Positions 9,606 to 21,184 of a DNA stretch of 64,000 bases are shown here, piece by piece. Position numbers and translations under genes: made by a program. The stretch is taken from NCBI RefSeq assembly GCF_001887355.1, contig NZ_MPIN01000005.1:249390-313389 (forward strand), read 5' to 3'. The stretch comes from Cystobacter ferrugineus (GTDB lineage Bacteria; Myxococcota; Myxococcia; Myxococcales; Myxococcaceae). The number at the start of each line of letters is the position of its first letter. Position 1 is the first letter of the stretch. The notes below the pieces were generated by a model. The model was given only the letters and a program-made list of their open reading frames with translations, was not told where the DNA came from and did no database searches.

Positions 9606-11513
9606 ATGGGGTGGCTCGTCTGGATTGTCGAAACGGCGATGTGCCTGGGGGCCGCCTTCTGGGTGGCGTCGGCGCTCTACCCGGATCGCGGCTTCCTCCA
9701 CCGGCTCATCGCCACCCTGCTCGTGGCTCCCGCGCTGATCCTCGTGCCCATGCAGGCGCTGGGGCTCGTGGGAGCGCTGCGGCCCGTATGGCTCGGAGTG
9801 CTGGCGCCCGTGGGGTTCGCGATCGCGGCGGTCGCGGCCTCGCGCCACCTGGGACGTGAGCGGGCGTGGGCTCTCCTCCGCTCGGACCTGGGCGCCCCCT
9901 TCCGGCTGCTGCGCGAGGCCGTGCGCGAGCGCGAGCCCGCCGTGCTCACCACGGTCGTCGCCCTGGGGGTCCTGCTCCTCGCGGGGCTGATGGTGTGGCT
10001 CTACAGGTCCTGGATGTGGGATCCCGTCTGGTACCACGTGCCCATCACCGCGTACGCCATTCAGATGGGCTCGCTGGAGTGGATCGACACCTCGGTGCCC
10101 TGGACGCAGAGCCACCCGAAGAACATCGAGCTGTTGGCGGCGTGGAACTGCATCTTCCCCCTGGACAACCGGCTGGATGACAGCTCGCAACTGCCCTTCG
10201 CGGTGCTGGGCGCGGCGGTGACGGCGGCCTGGGCGCGGGAGGTGGGCGCGCGGCCGGCCTTCGCGGCGGGAGTGGGCGCGGCGTGGATGCTCCTGCCTCC
10301 CATGTTCCTCCAGATGTGGAGCACGCACGTGGACCTGGCGTGCGGCGCCTTCCTCGGCGCGGCGGTGTTCTTCCTGCGCGAGCGACCCACGCCGAGGGAC
10401 CGGTGGATGAGCCTGCTGGCGCTCGGGCTGTACGCGGGCACGAAGATGACGGGTGCCTTCCACCTGCTGCTGTTCGCGCCGTGGGTGGCCGTCCGGGGGG
10501 GGCTGGAGCTGTGGCACGCCCGGGGCGAGCGGTGGCGGCGCGCCGGGGACGTGGTGCTCTCGTTGCTCGCGCTGATGGCGGTGGGCTCGTTCAAGTACTT
10601 CCAGAACCTGTGGAAGACGGGCAACCCGCTGTGGGCCTTCAAGGTGAAGCTGCCGCTGCTGGGCACCGAGCTGCCCGGCCTGTTCGATCCCGCCGTCTTC
10701 TACGGCTCGCGCCCGGGAGAGAGCCCGCTCTTCTTCGGCTCACCCGGAGCGCTCATGCAACTGTTGCGGAGCTGGTACGTGGAGCAGCCCGTGTACTGGC
10801 CGGACGTGCGCACGGGAGGCTTCGGCCCGCTGTTCTCCTGGCTTCTGGTGCCGTGTCTCGCGTGGCTCATCCTCGAGCTGCTCCGCCCGAGGCACTGGAA
10901 GACGCACCTGCCCATCCTCGCGCTCGGGCTGGCGGCGCTGATGGTGCAGTCGGCCTGGTGGCCGAGGTTCGTGATGGGGGTGGCCACGGCGGGGCTGGTG
11001 GCGCTGGGCTCGCTCCAGGGGCGGTTGCGGCACCTGGCGCCCCGGCTGGGCCTGTCGCTCGTCTTCCTCGCGCTCACCGCCGTCACCTTCTGGCGGGGCG
11101 CGAGTGTCCAGGTGCTCGAGCGCGACTTCTTCCTCTACCCCAGGCACTTCGGCGTCCTGCTGCGCTCGAGCCCCGAGCAGCGCGCCACGCGGCAGGTGAT
11201 GGACTGGCTGTGGCCCACCGAGTGGAGCCAGCGCAAGGAGCGCGAGCTCCAGGCGGGCGACGTGGTGGTGTATGACCAGTCGGTGGTGTTCCTCGGGGAG
11301 TTCTTCACCCGGGACTACCGCACCCGCGTGGAGTACGTGCCGAGCAACCAGGACGTGGCCACGTACCTCGCGCGGATCGACGCGCTGAAGCCCCGCTGGG
11401 TGGGGGTGGAGGGCGGCTCCGTGGCGGAGCGCGCCCTGAGGCTGGAGCGCGGCGCGCAGTACCTCTTCCGCGCACCACGCTCGGGCATCGTGCTCTACCG
11501 CATGCCTCGCTGA
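9606..11513 (+). CDS. Polytopic membrane protein, GT-C glycosyltransferase-like
   Basis: A 635-residue integral membrane protein with many hydrophobic helices, starting 6 bases after menB. The first large extracytoplasmic loop carries WMWDPVWYHVPI (Asp139). This resembles the acidic loop-1 motif of GT-C polyprenyl-phosphate-sugar-dependent transferases (PMT/ArnT-like). The C-terminal ~150 residues form a soluble domain after the last helices (LERDFFLYPRHFGVLLRSSP onwards). If the family call is right, it would transfer a sugar from a lipid carrier to a lipid or protein on the outer face of the inner membrane. Sequence alone does not settle donor or acceptor. The gene converges on asnS with only 4 bases between the stops. 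Confidence 0.65.
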   Translation: MGWLVWIVETAMCLGAAFWVASALYPDRGFLHRLIATLLVAPALILVPMQALGLVGALRPVWLGVLAPVGFAIAAVAASRHLGRERAWALLRSDLGAPFRLLREAVREREPAVLTTVVALGVLLLAGLMVWLYRSWMWDPVWYHVPITAYAIQMGSLEWIDTSVPWTQSHPKNIELLAAWNCIFPLDNRLDDSSQLPFAVLGAAVTAAWAREVGARPAFAAGVGAAWMLLPPMFLQMWSTHVDLACGAFLGAAVFFLRERPTPRDRWMSLLALGLYAGTKMTGAFHLLLFAPWVAVRGGLELWHARGERWRRAGDVVLSLLALMAVGSFKYFQNLWKTGNPLWAFKVKLPLLGTELPGLFDPAVFYGSRPGESPLFFGSPGALMQLLRSWYVEQPVYWPDVRTGGFGPLFSWLLVPCLAWLILELLRPRHWKTHLPILALGLAALMVQSAWWPRFVMGVATAGLVALGSLQGRLRHLAPRLGLSLVFLALTAVTFWRGASVQVLERDFFLYPRHFGVLLRSSPEQRATRQVMDWLWPTEWSQRKERELQAGDVVVYDQSVVFLGEFFTRDYRTRVEYVPSNQDVATYLARIDALKPRWVGVEGGSVAERALRLERGAQYLFRAPRSGIVLYRMPR

Positions 11514-11517
11514 GGGC

Positions 11518-12918
<1,401 letters not shown>

Positions 12919-13105
12919 GACGGCCTTCCTTCCTCTTGAAACCCTGTCCCTCGGAGAACGCGGAGTTAGCCGTCCGCTGGCCCGAGGACAAGCCCCATGA
13001 AGGGCCCCCGCCGGGGAACGAACGCCTCCCCGGGGCCCGAAGAGGCCCCACCCCCCCGCCGTGCGGCGAGACCCGACGGGGGGATCGTGCTAGTCGCCCC
13101 CCCCC

Positions 13106-14629
<1,524 letters not shown>

Positions 14630-14643
14630 CGGCCAGGCCCCGC

Positions 14644-15756
14644 TCAGGAGCGCCGCACGGGCGTGGCCGACATCGGATCCCACAAGAAGCTGGCGGTGTG
14701 CAGCAGGCGCTCCGTGCCCAGGCGCGAGAGCGCATCGCGCACCTCGGGCTGCTCGAGCAGGTGCTGCTCGCAGACGCCATGATCCAACCGCAGCAGCATG
14801 CAGGGCGTGTTGGCGCGGACGGTGGCGGTGGCGTGAAAACCGAGCAGCAGGGCGATCTCCCCGAACATGTCCCCCTCCTCCAGCGTGCGCAGCACCTGCT
14901 CGCCGTGCTCCGGGTGCTGGTGCATCACCTGACACTGGCCCTGAAGCAGCAGGTACAGCGAGTCCACGGGCTGCCCCTGCTGCAACAGGACCGAGCCCGC
15001 GGGCATGGCCCGGAGCTGGAACTCGTGGGACAGGGCCTCCAACTGCGCGCTCGACAGCAGCCGGAAGAGGGCGTTGGCGCGCAGCACGTTGTCGAGCAGG
15101 CGCTCGCGCTGGTAGCCGCGCAGCACCTCCTCCACGGACGGATGGCGCTGGGCGATCCGCTCCAGCCGCTCGCGCTTGAGTTCCAGTACCGCCGTGCGCT
15201 CGAAGGCCCTGACACTCGCCACCCGCGGCACGTGGGACAAGAGCGACATCTCTCCGAAGAAGTCCCCCTCGCCCAGCAGGGCCACGGTGCGCCGCCGGCC
15301 CGACTTCAGGGTGCGCAACACCTCCACGCTCCCCTCCACGATGGCGAACAACGAGTCCCCCGGGGTGCCCTCCTCCACGAGTATCTCCCCGGCCTGGAAG
15401 TCCCTCAGCTCCAGGGACTCGAGCATCGTCTGGAACTCCCACCGGCCGAGCCGGGCCAGCAGGGAGGCGGAGGCCGGCTTGCGCTCGGAGGCGCCCACGG
15501 GCAGATCCCGCTCCAGGTTGGAGGGCATCGGCACGGCGGGGCCCGCGGGAATGGAGAAGGGATCCAGGCGCCGGGCATCGAGCTCCGACAGCAGCCGGCG
15601 CGTCGGCGTGTGATCCGGCTCGAGCCGGAGGATGATCTTGCACAGGGCGATGGCGCGCATCAGCCAGCCCTGTTGGACCCAGCGCCGCGCCAGCACGGCG
15701 TAGTCCGAGAGGGCCTCATCCGGCCCTGAGGACGGTGGGTCGAGTGGTTCGGACAT
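14644..15756 (-). CDS. Tandem cyclic-nucleotide-binding domain protein
   Basis: A 370-residue cytosolic protein. Residues 1-90 include a short TPR-like helical segment (AIALCKIILRLEPDHTPTRR). Two cNMP-binding (Crp-type) domains follow at about 100-215 and 220-340. Domain 1 has a complete phosphate-binding cassette (FGEMSLLSHVPRVASVRA, with the ligand-contacting Arg). In domain 2 (FGEIALLLGFHATATVRA) that Arg is Ala, so it may not bind cyclic nucleotides. No DNA-binding domain is visible. It is probably a signalling or scaffold protein rather than a transcription factor. It lies 64 bases downstream of the CinA-like gene, possibly as the last gene of the tmk operon, and an AGGAG sequence precedes the start. 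Confidence 0.88.
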   Translation of the reverse strand: MSEPLDPPSSGPDEALSDYAVLARRWVQQGWLMRAIALCKIILRLEPDHTPTRRLLSELDARRLDPFSIPAGPAVPMPSNLERDLPVGASERKPASASLLARLGRWEFQTMLESLELRDFQAGEILVEEGTPGDSLFAIVEGSVEVLRTLKSGRRRTVALLGEGDFFGEMSLLSHVPRVASVRAFERTAVLELKRERLERIAQRHPSVEEVLRGYQRERLLDNVLRANALFRLLSSAQLEALSHEFQLRAMPAGSVLLQQGQPVDSLYLLLQGQCQVMHQHPEHGEQVLRTLEEGDMFGEIALLLGFHATATVRANTPCMLLRLDHGVCEQHLLEQPEVRDALSRLGTERLLHTASFLWDPMSATPVRRS

Positions 15757-15819
15757 GGGCTTCTCCTCGGACGACGGTCCGTTCGAACCCCAGCTACCAT
15801 GCCTGTCCCCGCGTGGCGA

Positions 15820-16566
15820 CTACCCGGTGCGCAGAACCGAGCCCGTGGGAAGACCGGCTTGGAGCCGGGCGAGGGCCTCCTCCACCGAGTCACGCTCCCC
15901 ACTCTCCACCGTCACCTTCACCTGATAATCCAGTGCAGGATCGAACATCGGGTACGAGCCAATGGACACATGGGGCATGTCCAATGCCACACGATCCAAC
16001 ACACCCGCCACCGCGCTCTCGCCCACGCCCAGGTACAACACGCGCAGGTACACGGGCGAGCCACTGAGCCGCGAGAGCACCACCTCGAGCTGCGAGCGGA
16101 AGAGCTGCGGCACGCCGGGCAGGAGGAACACGTCCTCCACCGTGAGCACCGGGAACCCGCCGCTCGGCATCGGGAGGAGCACCGCGCCCTCGGGGGCGTC
16201 CGCCAGCCGCAACGTCTCGGGCAGCACGTGCTCCAGGCCGCGCTCCCAGCTCTTCTGGCGAATGAGCTCCACCATCTCGGGCAGCCGCACCACCTGGCGG
16301 CCCATGGCCAGCGCCACCGCGCGCACCGTCACGTCGTCGTGTGTGGGGCCAATCCCACCGCTGGTGAAGACGTACCGGGCCCTCAAGCGAGCCCGGGCCA
16401 CCGCGTCCACGATGGCGTCCACTTCGTCGGGGACGATCTCCAGCGAGCGCAGGGAAACGCCCACCTCGCGCAGCCGCTGGATGAGGTGGGGACCGTTGGC
16501 ATCCACCACCTTCGCCGTGAGGACTTCGTTGCCGATGATGACCGCCGCAGCGCCCGAGGAAACCAT
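15820..16566 (-). CDS. CinA-like molybdopterin-binding-fold protein
   Basis: About 248 residues from the ATG at 16566; an in-frame GTG at 16578 would add four residues. The MoCF/CinA N-terminal fold is clear: AAVIIGNEVLTAKVVDANG at the start and TSGGIGPTHDDVTVRA for the GGxGPTxDD motif. The C-terminal nicotinamide-nucleotide amidase domain of full CinA is absent, so this is the short COG1058 type. Members of that group have been linked to ADP-ribose/NMN metabolism or nucleotide pyrophosphatase activity. The exact activity here is uncertain. It follows tmk almost directly, so the two are probably co-transcribed. Confidence 0.85.
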   Translation of the reverse strand: MVSSGAAAVIIGNEVLTAKVVDANGPHLIQRLREVGVSLRSLEIVPDEVDAIVDAVARARLRARYVFTSGGIGPTHDDVTVRAVALAMGRQVVRLPEMVELIRQKSWERGLEHVLPETLRLADAPEGAVLLPMPSGGFPVLTVEDVFLLPGVPQLFRSQLEVVLSRLSGSPVYLRVLYLGVGESAVAGVLDRVALDMPHVSIGSYPMFDPALDYQVKVTVESGERDSVEEALARLQAGLPTGSVLRTG

Positions 16567-16579
16567 GAGGGGGAGCACT

Positions 16580-17254
16580 CTAGCGTACCGGCGCCCGCCC
16601 GGGCTCGCGCGCGAGCAGCTCCCGCACGCGCGCCAGGCACGCCGCGGTCACCGCCTCCACGGAGGCATCCCCGTCGATGCGCACCACCTGCTCGCGCGCG
16701 CCCCGCAGCGCGATGGCGGCCTCGTACTGCTGGGAGATGCGGCGCTGCTTCTCCTCCGCGTCGAAGAGCTCCTCCGGCCCGCCGCGAACCGCCCGGCGCC
16801 GCGCCGCCACCTCGATGGACACCTGCACGAAGAGCGTCAGGTCCGCGGGGATGGCGTGCGAGTTGATGGCCTCCACCCACTCCATGGGCAGCGACGCGCC
16901 CTGGTAGGCGAGCGACGAGAGCACGGACCTGTCACTGAGCACCACCTGCCCCGCCTCCAACGCGGGCAGCACCCGGGCGCGCAGGTGATCCGTCCGGTCC
17001 GCGGCGTAGAGCAACGCGAGCGTTTCGGGAGCCAGGGGCCCCGCGCCTCCGGGGAGCACCACCCGGCCCGTGAGGGCCTGACGGATGAGAACACCCACCG
17101 GCCCATCCGAGGGCTCGCGCGTGGTGAGGACGGAATGGCCCTCGGCCTTGAGGGCCGCGGCCAGCCGCTCCACCTGGGTGGTGGTGCCCGCGCCGTCGAG
17201 CCCTTCCAGGACGATGAGCAGGCCGCGTCGGCGGGCGTCGGGCACGGGGCTCAC
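16580..17254 (-). CDS. tmk: Thymidylate kinase with a variant Walker A motif
   Basis: A 224-residue protein that phosphorylates dTMP to dTDP. The GTG start at 17254 overlaps the stop of the upstream gene (GTGA), giving a normal family length; longer readings upstream are unlikely. Features are the P-loop region LIVLEGLDGAGTTTQ, REPSDGPVG after strand 2, the DRSVLSSLAYQG segment (Tmk DRY/DRx motif) and a lid-like region near RRRAVRGGPEELFDAE. The Walker A lysine expected in GLDGAGKTTQ is Thr24 (codon acc, read directly from the DNA). Everything else looks intact, so this is either a functional lineage variant or an altered enzyme. Confidence 0.9.
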   Translation of the reverse strand: MSPVPDARRRGLLIVLEGLDGAGTTTQVERLAAALKAEGHSVLTTREPSDGPVGVLIRQALTGRVVLPGGAGPLAPETLALLYAADRTDHLRARVLPALEAGQVVLSDRSVLSSLAYQGASLPMEWVEAINSHAIPADLTLFVQVSIEVAARRRAVRGGPEELFDAEEKQRRISQQYEAAIALRGAREQVVRIDGDASVEAVTAACLARVRELLAREPGRAPVR

Positions 17255-17589
17255 CGGGGCAACAGCGCCGAGGGATCGTCCAGGCGCAACTGACGGCGCA
17301 GCTCCATCATCGTCGCGTAGCGCGCCAGCTCGTCGGCCAGCACCGTGCGCGCCTTGCTCAGGCGCAGCAGCCCATAGACGAGGAGTCCCACCGTCGCGAC
17401 GAGGCCGAGCCACGCCACATAGGGGGCACTCGCCGAGTCCCAGAAGAGCTTGCCCGTCGCGCCCCCGAGGATGAACGCCACGATGAAGGCGAGCCCCGCG
17501 TGGGCGAAGAGCTCGGTGCTCTGGCGGGTGGACAAGGCCTCCTGGAGGCGATCGAACTGCTCACGAAGGTTCTGCGTGTCTGCGCTCAC
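17251..17589 (-). CDS. Small membrane protein upstream of tmk
   Basis: A 112-residue protein. The N-terminal 30 residues are an amphipathic helix (LREQFDRLQEALSTRQ). Two hydrophobic segments follow (LAFIVAFILGGATGKLF and YVAWLGLVATVGLLVYGLL), then a charged helical tail (RYATMMELRRQLRLDDP). It probably sits in the inner membrane with both ends in the cytoplasm. Its stop overlaps the tmk start, so it is the first visible gene of the tmk operon. No family was recognised. Confidence 0.75.
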   Translation of the reverse strand: MSADTQNLREQFDRLQEALSTRQSTELFAHAGLAFIVAFILGGATGKLFWDSASAPYVAWLGLVATVGLLVYGLLRLSKARTVLADELARYATMMELRRQLRLDDPSALLPR

Positions 17590-17705
17590 GGGGCCGCGAA
17601 CCTAGCGGAACCCGGGGGGCGCGTCGAGAAGGTCGCACTCCGGGAGTCCGACAAGCCCCTACCCTAGCGTTGCATGCGTGCCCGGAGCCGGGATAGGGAC
17701 CCCGG

Positions 17706-18785
17706 ATGGATTCCACGCGCTGGCGTTCAGAAAGCGACGAACCCGCCCCCTCGCGGCTCTCTCCCGTGGATGACCGCCTCACCGCGGACGCGGCCTTGCG
17801 GCGGGTACGGCGGGGAGAGCACCTGCTGTACACGGGGGACTTCCACAACGCGAAGCAGCTCGTGGGCGCCATGGCCCGCCGCCTCCCCGACCCGCCCAAG
17901 GCGCGCACCCCCCTGGAGGCCTTCCGCGCCGAGCGCCGGGCACGGCAGCTCGAACACGAGACCCTGTCGCGCATCGTGGTGGCGCTCGACCGCGACTACC
18001 GGCTCCAGGTCAAACGCGCGCCCGACGTCGCCGAGGCGTGCCGCCAGGTGTGGGGCGAGCCCGAGGCCGACACGACACTCGTCTCCCTGAAGACGCTGCT
18101 GGGCATGCTCGGAGCCGCGGAGTGGCGGCGCAAGGGGCTGGAGGTGCCAGGGCTCACGGGCCGGCTGCATCCCCACTACGGCGTCTACCTGCCCACGCGC
18201 ACCGACTACGTGGAGCTGTTCCTGTCCGTCACCGACGTGAAGGGCAAGCGGGTGTTCGACGTGGGCACGGGCACCGGGGTGCTGTCCTTCCTGCTGCTGC
18301 AGCGTGGCGCGGCCTCGGTGACCGCGACCGATTGCGATTCACGCGCCGTGGCATGCGCCCGGGAGAACGCCGAGCGGCTCGGCCTGTCCAAGCGCTTCGA
18401 GGTGCTCGAGGCGGACCTCTTCCCGCCCGGCAAGGCGGACCTCGTCGTGAGCAACCCCCCGTGGATTCCCGAGCCCCCGAAGAACCGGGTGGACCGGGCG
18501 GTGTTCGACGAGGACAACCGCTTCCTCCTGGGCTTTCTCGACGGGCTGGCCGAGCACCTGAATCCCGGCGGCGAGGGGCTGCTGGTGCTCTCGGATCTCG
18601 CGGTGCTGCTGGGCCTGCGCGCCCCGGAATGGCTCGACGAGCAGCTCGCGCGGCGGGGGCTGCGCGTGAAGTGGAAGCGCTCCACCCCGGCGCGCCACTC
18701 CAAGGCGAAGGACCGGAGCGATCCGCTCCACGCGGCGCGCTCGCGTGAGATCACCACGCTGTATGGGCTGGTGCCCGGAACCTAG
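17706..18785 (+). CDS. Class I SAM-dependent methyltransferase (PrmC/HemK-like)
   Basis: A 359-residue protein. Residues 1-150 form an N-terminal helical region without recognised motifs. The Rossmann methyltransferase domain begins near residue 175, with SAM-binding motif I VFDVGTGTGVLSFLL, an acidic motif II (TATDCDSRAV) and catalytic motif IV NPPWIPEP. The NPPW/Y motif is typical of enzymes methylating amide or exocyclic amino nitrogens (protein glutamine, adenine or guanine). The target cannot be fixed: ribosomal-protein, release-factor or rRNA/DNA substrates are all possible. It is single and convergent with the protease gene across a strong hairpin. Confidence 0.85.
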   Translation: MDSTRWRSESDEPAPSRLSPVDDRLTADAALRRVRRGEHLLYTGDFHNAKQLVGAMARRLPDPPKARTPLEAFRAERRARQLEHETLSRIVVALDRDYRLQVKRAPDVAEACRQVWGEPEADTTLVSLKTLLGMLGAAEWRRKGLEVPGLTGRLHPHYGVYLPTRTDYVELFLSVTDVKGKRVFDVGTGTGVLSFLLLQRGAASVTATDCDSRAVACARENAERLGLSKRFEVLEADLFPPGKADLVVSNPPWIPEPPKNRVDRAVFDEDNRFLLGFLDGLAEHLNPGGEGLLVLSDLAVLLGLRAPEWLDEQLARRGLRVKWKRSTPARHSKAKDRSDPLHAARSREITTLYGLVPGT

Positions 18786-18796
18786 ACGCACGAAGA

Positions 18797-18834
18797 GGCG
18801 CCTCGGAGCGGTGGATGACTCCACCCCGGGCGCC
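18797..18834. terminator. Bidirectional hairpin between convergent genes
   Basis: Nested stems lie between the methyltransferase stop and the protease stop. The outer GGCGCC (18797-18802) pairs with GGCGCC (18829-18834). The inner GGTGGA pairs with TCCACC around a 4-base loop. The placement between two convergent genes and the symmetry suggest a shared terminator. Confidence 0.6.
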
Positions 18835-18868
18835 CCTGCTTCACCTCAGCGGCTCACACCGCCGTCCA

Positions 18869-19657
18869 TCACAGACCGATCTCGGCCAGCGCGGACTTGA
18901 TGAGCGTGGCGCGCACGCCGCTGTTGTGCGTGCCGCGGCCGGACGAGTTGCCACCGAAGCCGTAGTGGTGCAGCGCGATGACCTGGTTGGTGGAGGTGGA
19001 GAGCACCGGCGAGCCCGAGGAGCCACCCAGCGTGTCCGCGTTGTACGACGCGTCCGTGGAGCTGTAGTTGGCGTTCATGATGGTGCCCGGGGAGAACTTC
19101 TTCGTCGGGGCGCAGCCGGACGAGCTGTAGTAGTCGCAGTTCTGGTGGATGACGTAGACGCTGGCGTTGGTGGCCGCGTTGGTGCTGGAGACGGTCAGCT
19201 TGCCATACACCTGTCCCGGCTTCTGGCCATTGAGCGCGGCGCAGCGCAGCGCCGTCATGTCCAGGTTGCTCCACGTCTTGATGAAGGTGGAGCAGTCGTA
19301 ATAGATGCGCGAGCCGGAGGCGACGCCGTCGATATAGTTGAAGGACGCCTTGGCGCCCTTGGCCTGGGTGGCGCTGCCGATGCAGTGGTTGTTGGTGATG
19401 AGCACGTCATCCGACACCAGCCACGCCGTGCAGCGCGAGCCCACCGCGGGGATGGAGAGATAGCCCACCGCGTTGGCCCGGGTGGCCTGCGTCCCGGTCA
19501 GCGCCGTGGAGCTCTTCCAATCCACGCTGCCCACGATGACCGTGGACTCGGTGGAGGCCAGCGTGTCCGAGGAAAGGCTTTCATCTACTTCCGGCGGAGC
19601 ACCGCACGCCGCCAACAGACCCACCGCCGCGAGACCGAGATACCGACGCTTGAACAT
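18869..19657 (-). CDS. Secreted trypsin-like serine protease, lipoprotein
   Basis: A 262-residue protein. The ATG at 19657 is chosen because GGGAGGA precedes it and the product starts with a lipoprotein signal (MFKRRYLGLAAVGLLAACG, Cys18). The catalytic triad is visible: His91 in TNNHCIG, Asp133 in NLDMTALR and Ser214 in GGSSGSPV. The pattern fits the S1 (V8/glutamyl-endopeptidase-like) secreted proteases of myxobacteria. Several cysteines (76, 92, 122, 139, 174, 182) could form disulfides. It is predicted to be anchored on the cell envelope. The upstream region 19741-19785 is AT-rich and probably holds the promoter, but no convincing -35/-10 pair was found. Confidence 0.9.
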   Translation of the reverse strand: MFKRRYLGLAAVGLLAACGAPPEVDESLSSDTLASTESTVIVGSVDWKSSTALTGTQATRANAVGYLSIPAVGSRCTAWLVSDDVLITNNHCIGSATQAKGAKASFNYIDGVASGSRIYYDCSTFIKTWSNLDMTALRCAALNGQKPGQVYGKLTVSSTNAATNASVYVIHQNCDYYSSSGCAPTKKFSPGTIMNANYSSTDASYNADTLGGSSGSPVLSTSTNQVIALHHYGFGGNSSGRGTHNSGVRATLIKSALAEIGL

Positions 19658-19849
19658 GTGTCCTCCCGATGTGTGACGTAAGGGGCGCTTCCCGGACGGC
19701 AGACGCGCCAGAACTGGATTCACCGGGAAACGTGTGTACACCAGTTATTTAGAGAAACATAGGCGAAACTTATTTTTCGCATGACCTCACCACCGGGAAG
19801 AACCGATGAGCTCTTCCCGGGGCGGGGCACCGCTGCCCTTATCGGTTTT

Positions 19850-21178
19850 CTAGAAATCGGACAGGGCACCGCGGACGGCGTCGAGGTTCGCGGGCAGCTC
19901 GATGGGCGGGTTGGACAACCGGCTCGTCACGTCCGCCAGGGAGCCCTGGTGGTAGCCCACCTTGAAGTCCGGGAACTTCAAGCCATGCGCCGTGGACACC
20001 ACGGCCACGCGCGAGCCCCGGGCAATGACTCCCTGCGCCACGAGCTTCTCCAACGCGCCGAGCGCCACGCCCGTGTGAGGGCAGGTGAAGGAGCCCTCGC
20101 GGTCCGCCCGGGCCGCCGCGTTGGCCAGCTCGGACTCGGTCGCCTCTTCCACCACGCCGTTGAAGGCCTTGAGGATGCGCACCGCGCGCCGGAAGGACAC
20201 GGGGTTGCCAATCTGGATGGCCGAGGCGAGCGTGCGCTCGGCCTGCATGGGCACCAGCTCCGCGAAGCCGCCCCGGAAGGAGCGCACGAGCGGGTTGGCG
20301 CGCTGGGCCTGCGCCACGGCGATCCTCGGCCGCTTGGAGATGACCCCCAGCGCGAGCATCAGCTCGAAGCCCTTGCCCAGGGCGCTCGCGTTGCCCAGGT
20401 TGCCGCCCGGGATCACCACCCAGTCCGGCGGCTCCCAGTCCAGGTCCTGGCACAGCTCGATGGCCACCACCTTCTGGCCCTCGATGCGCAGCGAGTTCAT
20501 GGAGTTGGCCAGGTACAGGCCCGCGTCGCGCGTCACCTGCTGCACCAGCTTCATGCAGCCGTCGAAGTCCGTGTCGAGCGACAACACCCGCGCCCCGTTG
20601 GCCACCGGCTGCACGAGCTGCGACAAGGACACCTTGTTCCTGGGCAGGAACACCACCGAGGGGATGCCCGCCGCGGCGCAGTAGGCCGACAGCGCCGCCG
20701 AGGTGTCGCCCGTGGACGCGCACGCCACCGCGCGGATGGGCACGCCCCGGGCACGCATGTGCTTCACCGCGGACACCAGGACCGTCATGCCCCAGTCCTT
20801 GAAGCTGCCCGTCGGCGACACGCCGCACTCCTTCAGATCCAGGCTCGCCAGCCCCAGCTCCGCCGCCATGCGCGGCAGCGGCTTGAGCGGCACCCGCCCC
20901 TCTCCGAGCGAGACGATGTCACCCGCGGGAAGCTGGGGATACACCCACTCGTGCTTGCCCCAGACGCCCGAGGCGTACGGCAGCCGCGAGGCCCCGAAGC
21001 GCTGCGCGAAGCGCCGCTTCCACTCCTCCGCGGACACCGAGCGCAGCGCCTCCACGTCGTGCGCCACCTCGAGCAAGCCGTCACACTTCGGGCAGCGGTA
21101 GACGACCTCGAGCAGCGAGGCGCGATAGCCACACCCCTCGCTGCACGCATACGCGGCTTGAAAATCAGACGTGCTCAT
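19850..21178 (-). CDS. thrC: Threonine synthase
   Basis: A 442-residue PLP enzyme converting O-phosphohomoserine to threonine. Lys127 in the motif SPTGSFKDWG is the PLP lysine. The phosphate-binding loop is IPGGNLGN, and ACASTGDTSAALSAYC is typical of the fold-type II core. The N-terminus has a small zinc-ribbon-like element (C12, C16, C29, C32), as in the archaeal/plant-like ThrC class. The start lies 6 bases downstream of the zinc-ribbon gene's stop, so the two are co-transcribed. Confidence 0.95.
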   Translation of the reverse strand: MSTSDFQAAYACSEGCGYRASLLEVVYRCPKCDGLLEVAHDVEALRSVSAEEWKRRFAQRFGASRLPYASGVWGKHEWVYPQLPAGDIVSLGEGRVPLKPLPRMAAELGLASLDLKECGVSPTGSFKDWGMTVLVSAVKHMRARGVPIRAVACASTGDTSAALSAYCAAAGIPSVVFLPRNKVSLSQLVQPVANGARVLSLDTDFDGCMKLVQQVTRDAGLYLANSMNSLRIEGQKVVAIELCQDLDWEPPDWVVIPGGNLGNASALGKGFELMLALGVISKRPRIAVAQAQRANPLVRSFRGGFAELVPMQAERTLASAIQIGNPVSFRRAVRILKAFNGVVEEATESELANAAARADREGSFTCPHTGVALGALEKLVAQGVIARGSRVAVVSTAHGLKFPDFKVGYHQGSLADVTSRLSNPPIELPANLDAVRGALSDF

Positions 21179-21184
21179 GGATGC

